A stretch of DNA of 64,000 nucleotides, taken from positions 12,218,109 to 12,282,108 of the forward strand of contig NC_088325.1 in assembly GCF_910592395.1 (NCBI RefSeq). Reading direction: 5' to 3'. The stretch is from Lineus longissimus (taxonomy: Eukaryota; Nemertea; Pilidiophora; Heteronemertea; Lineidae). Made by a program: the position numbers and the translations under genes. A model generated the notes under the pieces. That model was not told the origin of the DNA, did not search any database, and saw only the letters and a list, made by a program, of their open reading frames with translations. Positions 58,501 to 64,000 of this stretch are shown here, piece by piece (position 1 is the first letter of the stretch; each line of letters begins with the position of its first letter).

Positions 58501-59204
58501 GTTGCATTGTGCTCTTGGGAATCAAAACTATAGTCCGTTCAGAGCAATGTGTCGGAACTTCCCATGTATTTTTTTAGCTTTACCTATAAACATAATAAAG
58601 CAATTATTGCCTGGCCCGCATTTTAGGCTACCTTAACTGTCCATTTTCCCGTTTCTGCTCGCCAGTGTCGAATTCCTAGTCATGTAGTTTGCTTAAATCC
58701 ATTTATGAAGTACCATGATAGAACTCCACTGCACATTCTATCTGGTATAGCCCCAACGGTTCCATGAGGGATGGACATCATGCACATATAAGGAATCTCA
58801 AGAAGGGCACAAAGGGTTATGATATGATAACTCCAGCAAAAACCCTAATGATGATGATGACCTTATAAAAAATTGGCAATCTGAGAACTCGTTAGTGCCA
58901 AATGATCCTGGCCCTTTCATTAGCAGATTATTAGTAGTATGACTATATATAGCAAGTGGCACAGATTGACTCGTCATTTGTACTCTTGGAAAGGAAATGG
59001 ACCAGATGAATTTGTCATAAAAAAACGTGGTGGCAAATATCATTTCTGATTGGCTTTGACTAGTATAGAAACACTGGAAATTCTGGCTGAGTGGGGCAGT
59101 CGCCTCTTGGGCTTTAAGTGGACAAATGTTCCTGTTACTGCGCTGATGACTTTGAGAGTTGTCCACTGGTTTGCCAACATGGCAAGTCACTTATTTCCTT
59201 TTAC
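58501..59204. other. No gene called
   Basis: The longest non-microsatellite open frame here is minus-strand 58798-59190 (130 codons). It is low in charged residues and high in serine, begins at a non-ATG codon right after a stop, and has no family resemblance. Confidence 0.4.
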
Positions 59205-59298
59205 CTTTGTCTGATGACGTCATCCCAGTATAGACATGATAGATTTGTGTTATCACCATTCTAAAGACTCCATATATGGCCCACTGATAATCTTGCAT
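59205..59298 (-). CDS. Candidate 94-nt exon (minus strand)
   Basis: On the minus strand a strong acceptor (TTTTCCTTCTGTTCTTTC then TTTTCCAG) precedes 59298 and a donor (GTAAAAGG) follows 59205. Only one frame is open across it: 31 codons beginning MQDYQWAIYGVFRMV and ending YHVYTGMTSSDK plus one base. The other two frames have stops. The exon starts with an in-frame ATG, so it could hold a translation start. The aromatic, hydrophobic peptide is not recognised. Confidence 0.23.
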
Positions 59299-62039
59299 CT
59301 GGAAAAGAAAGAACAGAAGGAAAATTATGCTCTGCATGCAACCGGTCCAGTTACAGATTAGCATAGTCATGTTAGTCTAGTTTTCTGCTGCCCACGTAGC
59401 ATTTCAGCCATACGGTGAAATTTCGGCAAAATTTTGTGACTGTTTCTTCCAAAAGTATTGCTTTGAACGGTATATTCATGCTACTTTACCTTCTTCTCAA
59501 ACATGCATTACCATTAGTTCCTACTTTGTCTTAGATGCAAAGAAGAAAGATAGCTTCAAAGGATGAGAAATTCTTGCTGCAAAAACCTTACGAATTTACT
59601 GTTAAAAAGAGTGGCCTCCGTCTTCGAAAATGTTGGTGGAGTTCTTTCCAGATTGTTTCTCAATTGTCAACTGATGCGACACAAGCCTTTTGCGGATTAA
59701 TTTTCATATCATAGATCTACCACAATCTTTTATGATTTTATTACCGGTACTTATATGAATTTTCTTCTGAAAGCTATTCTTTATCTTTACCAATGTTCCT
59801 GTGTTATTCGGTTGTGCAATGAATTTCTGCCCGGGGTTATATGGTCTTCTGGCTGGTGATTAGTAGAAGGCAAAAAAACTAAACCTTCTTTCATTTCCTT
59901 TTCATGGGCGTTCATTCCCAACATAAAGAAGGCATTGTTTTGTGGCCTTGGAGATGTATCTTTATAGATATAGGAAGGATCGATTATTCCTTTGATGTCA
60001 TTTTAACCCTTTGATTATAGAAGATCTTTAAGCAATGCCAATTTGCCTGTAAAAAGTTAATGAAGGAGCCTTAAACATACGCTTTCTTCCTTAATAGCCT
60101 GCCGATGGTTCTTCGGCAAAAAGAGAAAAAGTATTGTCCTAAAAAGATGAAAATTAATCGATGAAAGTTAATGTTGAATCTCCACTGGGCTTTGATAAGA
60201 AGAGTAATGATCTCAACCAAAATGAAAATGAATGGTACGGTTTAAAGTATTGATATTGAACTGGAGGTATTGGTAATCTCACCAAAACCATGAGGCAGCT
60301 AGAATATAAAGAACACTGAGGTGTAGGCATCAGTTTTCATTCTAAAATGGCTTTCATGTAAATCAGACATCGAATAATGTGGTTTTAAATGCTTTTTGAC
60401 TGCTTCAGTCTAAATCCAGTTGTTTTAGAACATGTATCTATAACATCTAGGGGATTTGACTTGCATGTACAAGGGACCTTACATGATATGTTCTCCCAAT
60501 GTGCATAAAATCGAGGGGATTTGCATAAATTACTCAATGCTTTGATTGATGAGTTTGTAATGGGCTGCAAGGTTGTAAATGATAATTTTGTTGATACTGT
60601 GCATGTTGCGTGATATTTTGTTGAATCATAAATAATTCTTCGAAAACAAATTGTTTTCTTCAATCACAGTCTGTTTTGGTTTGATTGAAAAGAGGCAAAT
60701 TGTCTTTTTGGAGATGGTTGGGATTGCCGCAAAACGATCAGGATTTCAGATAGAGGAGCAAATGGAAATTTGGAAAATCAGGATGGAGGTGCCATTGGTT
60801 ATCTGGATTTGCAAAATCTGACAACTGGCAATCGGGTTTTTTTTTAATAACCTAATCAGGATGACCAAAATAGCTCTTTCAGATTATTTGACTATTATAC
60901 AACAATACCAGAACAAGTGCCCCCATTCCTGTTATCATAGGCAAGCACGCAACAAGTGAACTGCACTGACAGAGCTGTCATATTGACAAATATTTCTTCA
61001 TCTTAATTTTCAATGCTTGACTGATCAGCAAACATCGGCACCTCTTGTCGATTTCTGCATCAACCTATCAAAATCAATGAATCCACGCAGCGACAATGAC
61101 AGCTCAAAAAGCCGGCACGCGATATTGTCAATTGATCTGTCGTAGAGGAAACTCCCGATATTAGCAAACTGTTGTCACTACTAGTGGCGGTTCCTGTCAC
61201 TACGATTAACAATTGACATTTTCCGCCTCGAAACTTAGCGCTGATTGTTTCGCTTCAACTAACCTGTGATGTTCTGGAAACAAAAGTCGGATATTTAGTC
61301 ATTTAGTCAATAAGAAGTGATTTCCTTGAGTTGGTTTCAAAATAACTTGGTGGAGATACATTATGAACTAAAGTAGATATTTCTTCAAACGATGTTGGTC
61401 TATGGTGACCATATACAAACAAAAGCCAATTGGGATTTATTTTGTAAGCGTCTGATATTTGAATGAGTGGATATGTGATAAGATGCCACGCTGCAACTTC
61501 TTTTGTAACTGCCAGTTGACTCTTGTTACCAGAATTAGCATTCAATAGACAATGATGGAGGTACTGGTCATATCAATCACGGATTGTTTTTAACCCAGAG
61601 CTTCAAAGGTGACTGCTGTAGACATTGGAAGTAGAAGTCTCGCATTCTACGCTACATGTATCTGGAAGAAGAATTCTGTTGATCCAAACAGTAATAACAG
61701 AATATGTCTGGCTTATTGACGTAGCATGATAAGTAAAACCACACAATCAAAGGGAACCTTAGACATGCTGGAGTTAGAGGTTTCAACGACAAGTTTAAAA
61801 TTAATTTTCCTTGTCACGTAATGTACCGCGGGCATTCGTTCAGTAAATTATCGTGTAATTAATAGCTACTGCTTGAGCTATCACTTTTTAATGTTCAACA
61901 GGAAAATCAGCCATGAGGATAAGTAGATTGCAAATTGATAGTATTGTGGATTTTGATGGCGTGACTTCCACAGAGAGCCAATGGGCTACACCAGATTTTG
62001 TAAATGAAAACATGGCAAAACTCAGATGAGCTGCTTGAT
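59299..62039. other. Non-coding, with a possible motif pair at 61072-61104
   Basis: AATCAATGA (61072-61080) and TGACAGCT (61097-61104) are a further PBX/HOX and MEIS pair in a segment with raised CpG (60950-61260). TACATGTA at 61653-61660. No exons, RNA genes or recognised repeats. Confidence 0.45.
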
Positions 62040-62206
62040 CAGCTGTATGATATGAGCATTTTAGACAGGTACCCATTCATACACCTGGGTGAAGTAAGGA
62101 ATGTAAGGGAACATACCTGCCTGGAGTCTCAAGCCTTCATTTGGGATTGAACCAAGGACCTCGTGACCGCTAGTCAAGGACCCGAGCCACTACTCCACCG
62201 CGGCTC
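62040..62206 (-). repeat. tRNA-derived SINE, minus strand
   Basis: Read on the minus strand the A-box region GGTGGAGTAGTGGC and B box GGTTCAATCCC lie 40 bp apart. The body contains ACCCAGGTGTATGAATGGG followed by TACCTG, a 3' segment that recurs in several invertebrate SINE families. Of the tRNA-like copies, this and the one at 3609 are the best preserved. Confidence 0.7.
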
Positions 62207-62696
62207 ATTTTATGATATGGTTGTCTTGTTTTTCTTCTCCTTCTCATGACCTTTGATTAAAAAACTTACACTTTAAAATGCATAAAATGTCTAACATCGC
62301 TCATACAGAATAAAAAATAGAAGTAAATAGATATTGATTTTAAATCGGACACATTAAACACATCGACACATGTCCTCTCTTCATTAGAGAAGGAATCGGA
62401 TGGAATTACACAATCCAGCGATTTCATGGGATTGAATCTGGAACCAGGAAATGCAAAGGTAATTGGTGGAATCGGTTTGATGAATTTTTTATGGGAACTG
62501 GATGATGTGTGATCCGTTTTTGTCTGCTCTGCCGTCTATGGCCCAGATTTTGCACTCTTCTTGGTTGCTGGCTTCCTGTTTTTTACAGGACTGATATTTC
62601 TTAGGGAAGTCCTTAAATATTGAGTTGGGACCTTGGCGTCAACTAGGACATTATTAGCTCTATTAACAATATAGGGTGATAGTAATAGGAGGTGGA
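62207..62696. other. No recognised feature
   Basis: Unique sequence. Confidence 0.5.
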
Positions 62697-62891
62697 AATC
62701 TTGTACATATGTACCCCTAGGTCAAATGACATCAGATACTAAATTTCAGGGGAGTCTATACAACAACGCAGTGTCTGTCTTCCGTCATCGTCATCCGTTG
62801 TACTATACATGCAGAATGTTTCTTAACCAGGATGAATTCTCAACCACCAAATATCTAGATGTTGAGCACAATGGCCACAGGCCGTTTCATT
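62697..62891 (+). repeat. CGT-core repeat, internally deleted copy 3
   Basis: A monomer fragment (GTACATATGTACCCCTAGG), the 5' segment GGGAGTCTATACAACAACGC, a decayed CGT tract (TCATCGTCATCCGTTG) and the 3' segment ending TTGAGCACAATGGCCACAGG are joined with all full monomers missing. The order (monomer piece before the 5' segment) suggests a rearranged or tandem source. Confidence 0.75.
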
Positions 62892-64000
62892 TTCTGCTAA
62901 TACTAATAAGTGTACTATTCTGTCAGAGAAGCTCCCACAGATTCCGAAAGATAATGAAGGGGAAAAAAACCCTCATTCGTTGGGCAATAGAAAGGCCGTA
63001 AGCTCAGATGGTTTAGGGATGATGTTTGTGGTAATGCTTTGGTTCTCCGAAGTGACCATCTGATGTCTTGTGTCCGAGACCACTGACTGGAGTATAGTGT
63101 GGGCTGTACTATTGCAACTGGGAGCAAACCAGCATGCAAAAAGCGGGAAAAAGTGGGCCACTCGGGCCCATTTTTTGCTGAAGGGGTGTTCCAGAAATTG
63201 TTTGCTTTCTTTGTTAGCTTCTTGATATTTCTCACTAGAATAGCAAAATCTGCAAAAATAAAATGCAGAGAAGATTTGGACTGTTAACAGTACCTTTGAG
63301 AAAAGATAATGCAAATGAAATTTTGTTGTTTAAATCCTTATGATGTTGGCATGTCACCTTTTATTCTGAAATCTGCAGAAATGTCACGTTGGAGAAATAC
63401 AATGGATTAGACTGAGAAAAAGCTTGATTACCTGCAGAAGCTGATATCACGTGGGTTATTACATATTCTTTTCTATCACAATGTTAGTAATGGAGATATT
63501 CTTTTAAAAATGTGACAGATTATCTTTGGGTCGGTTGCCTGTGGTTTCTTGAGTTAAGGTGGAAGCGTATATTTGTATCAAAAGATTATCTGTGGAGACA
63601 CATACTTGTCACTGAGTTGGTATTGACATCAGAACGGTAACAAATCATATTCATGCAATGTAATCGACAAAATCCATAAGCTTACAATATAATAAATCAA
63701 GATAAACCACAGAAATATGAAATTCAAATTAAGCTTTTTCAGGAAATTGATGGGATTTTTATTACACTTTGTAGTCTGTCCGGCGGCCTGTGTTTCTTTT
63801 TACTTACCAGGACTTACAATGTAACACCTTAATCATGTACAAGTTTCAATATCTTCAGCAACAGCCTCATTAAAACTTGCGAAAGTGCATTGTTTTGAAG
63901 CATGGTTCATTAACTGATTTTCATTGAAGGGAACTAGCCTGTTCGTAGTAAATATCATTAGTTAATTACAACTCATTGACTGCAGTGGAAATGTTATTTA
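62892..64000. other. No recognised feature
   Basis: Unique sequence to the window end. A minus-strand donor-like site (GTAAGTAAAA) near 63806 has no convincing exon. Overlapping minus-strand open frames at 62915-63314 are unsupported. Confidence 0.5.

Noticed and set aside
58798-59190. 130-codon minus-strand open frame, the longest outside the microsatellite
   Set aside because: It starts at a non-ATG codon just after a stop, is serine-rich with little charge pattern and no domain. With about 6% stop codons, several frames of this length are expected by chance in 64 kb.
63740-63830. Strong minus-strand donor GTAAGTAAAA near 63806
   Set aside because: All frames upstream on the minus strand close within about 12 codons and no good acceptor lies nearby.

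Overview
This window looks like a gene-poor stretch of a marine invertebrate nuclear genome, probably a lophotrochozoan such as a mollusc, brachiopod or annelid. The evidence is: no long open frame outside chance expectation; AT-leaning sequence with no operons; several families of tRNA-derived SINEs; several palindromic MITE families; and an interspersed repeat with an expanded CGT core and a GCTCACC/GGTGAGC-type border, a kind I associate with such genomes. The assignment is an inference from repeat types. No complete gene was recognised, and the window is best read as intergenic DNA or very long intron.

Layout. 1-5 kb: a full CGT-core repeat and two tRNA-Met-like SINEs. 5-10 kb: mostly unique sequence and short duplications. 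10.17-10.36 kb: a 158-bp insertion between perfect 16-bp direct repeats, carrying a degenerate hammerhead-like core. 11-24 kb: first copies of a palindromic MITE, diverged tandem duplications and a second hairpin MITE. 25-27 kb: a block rich in homeodomain-type motifs and a CpG-dense block. 28-36 kb: more MITEs, tandem repeats of 97 and 56 bp, and a 13-copy 43-bp minisatellite. 37-48 kb: weak exon-like open stretches on both strands and a LINE remnant. 49-50.3 kb: a second CGT-core repeat made of four 302-bp monomers. 52-59 kb: tandem duplications, a mariner-type MITE, exon-like segments and a second motif cluster. 62 kb: a minus-strand SINE and a short deleted CGT-core copy.

Coding content. 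Only candidate exons are given. They rest on a splice acceptor and donor flanking an open frame, or on codon texture judged by eye, and all have low confidence. Four plus-strand candidates (20.4, 27.8, 53.3 and 56.4 kb) have compatible phases. Minus-strand candidates lie at 59.2, 42.0 and 37.7-38.1 kb. None could be tied firmly to a protein family, and the lengths of open frames here are about what chance would give.

Main points for follow-up: the 302-bp monomers of the CGT-core repeat each carry a CTCF-like core and a nuclear-receptor-type half-site cluster; the octamer TACATGTA occurs at least 17 times where about 2 are expected; and the short element at 10.2 kb may derive from a ribozyme-bearing retroelement.
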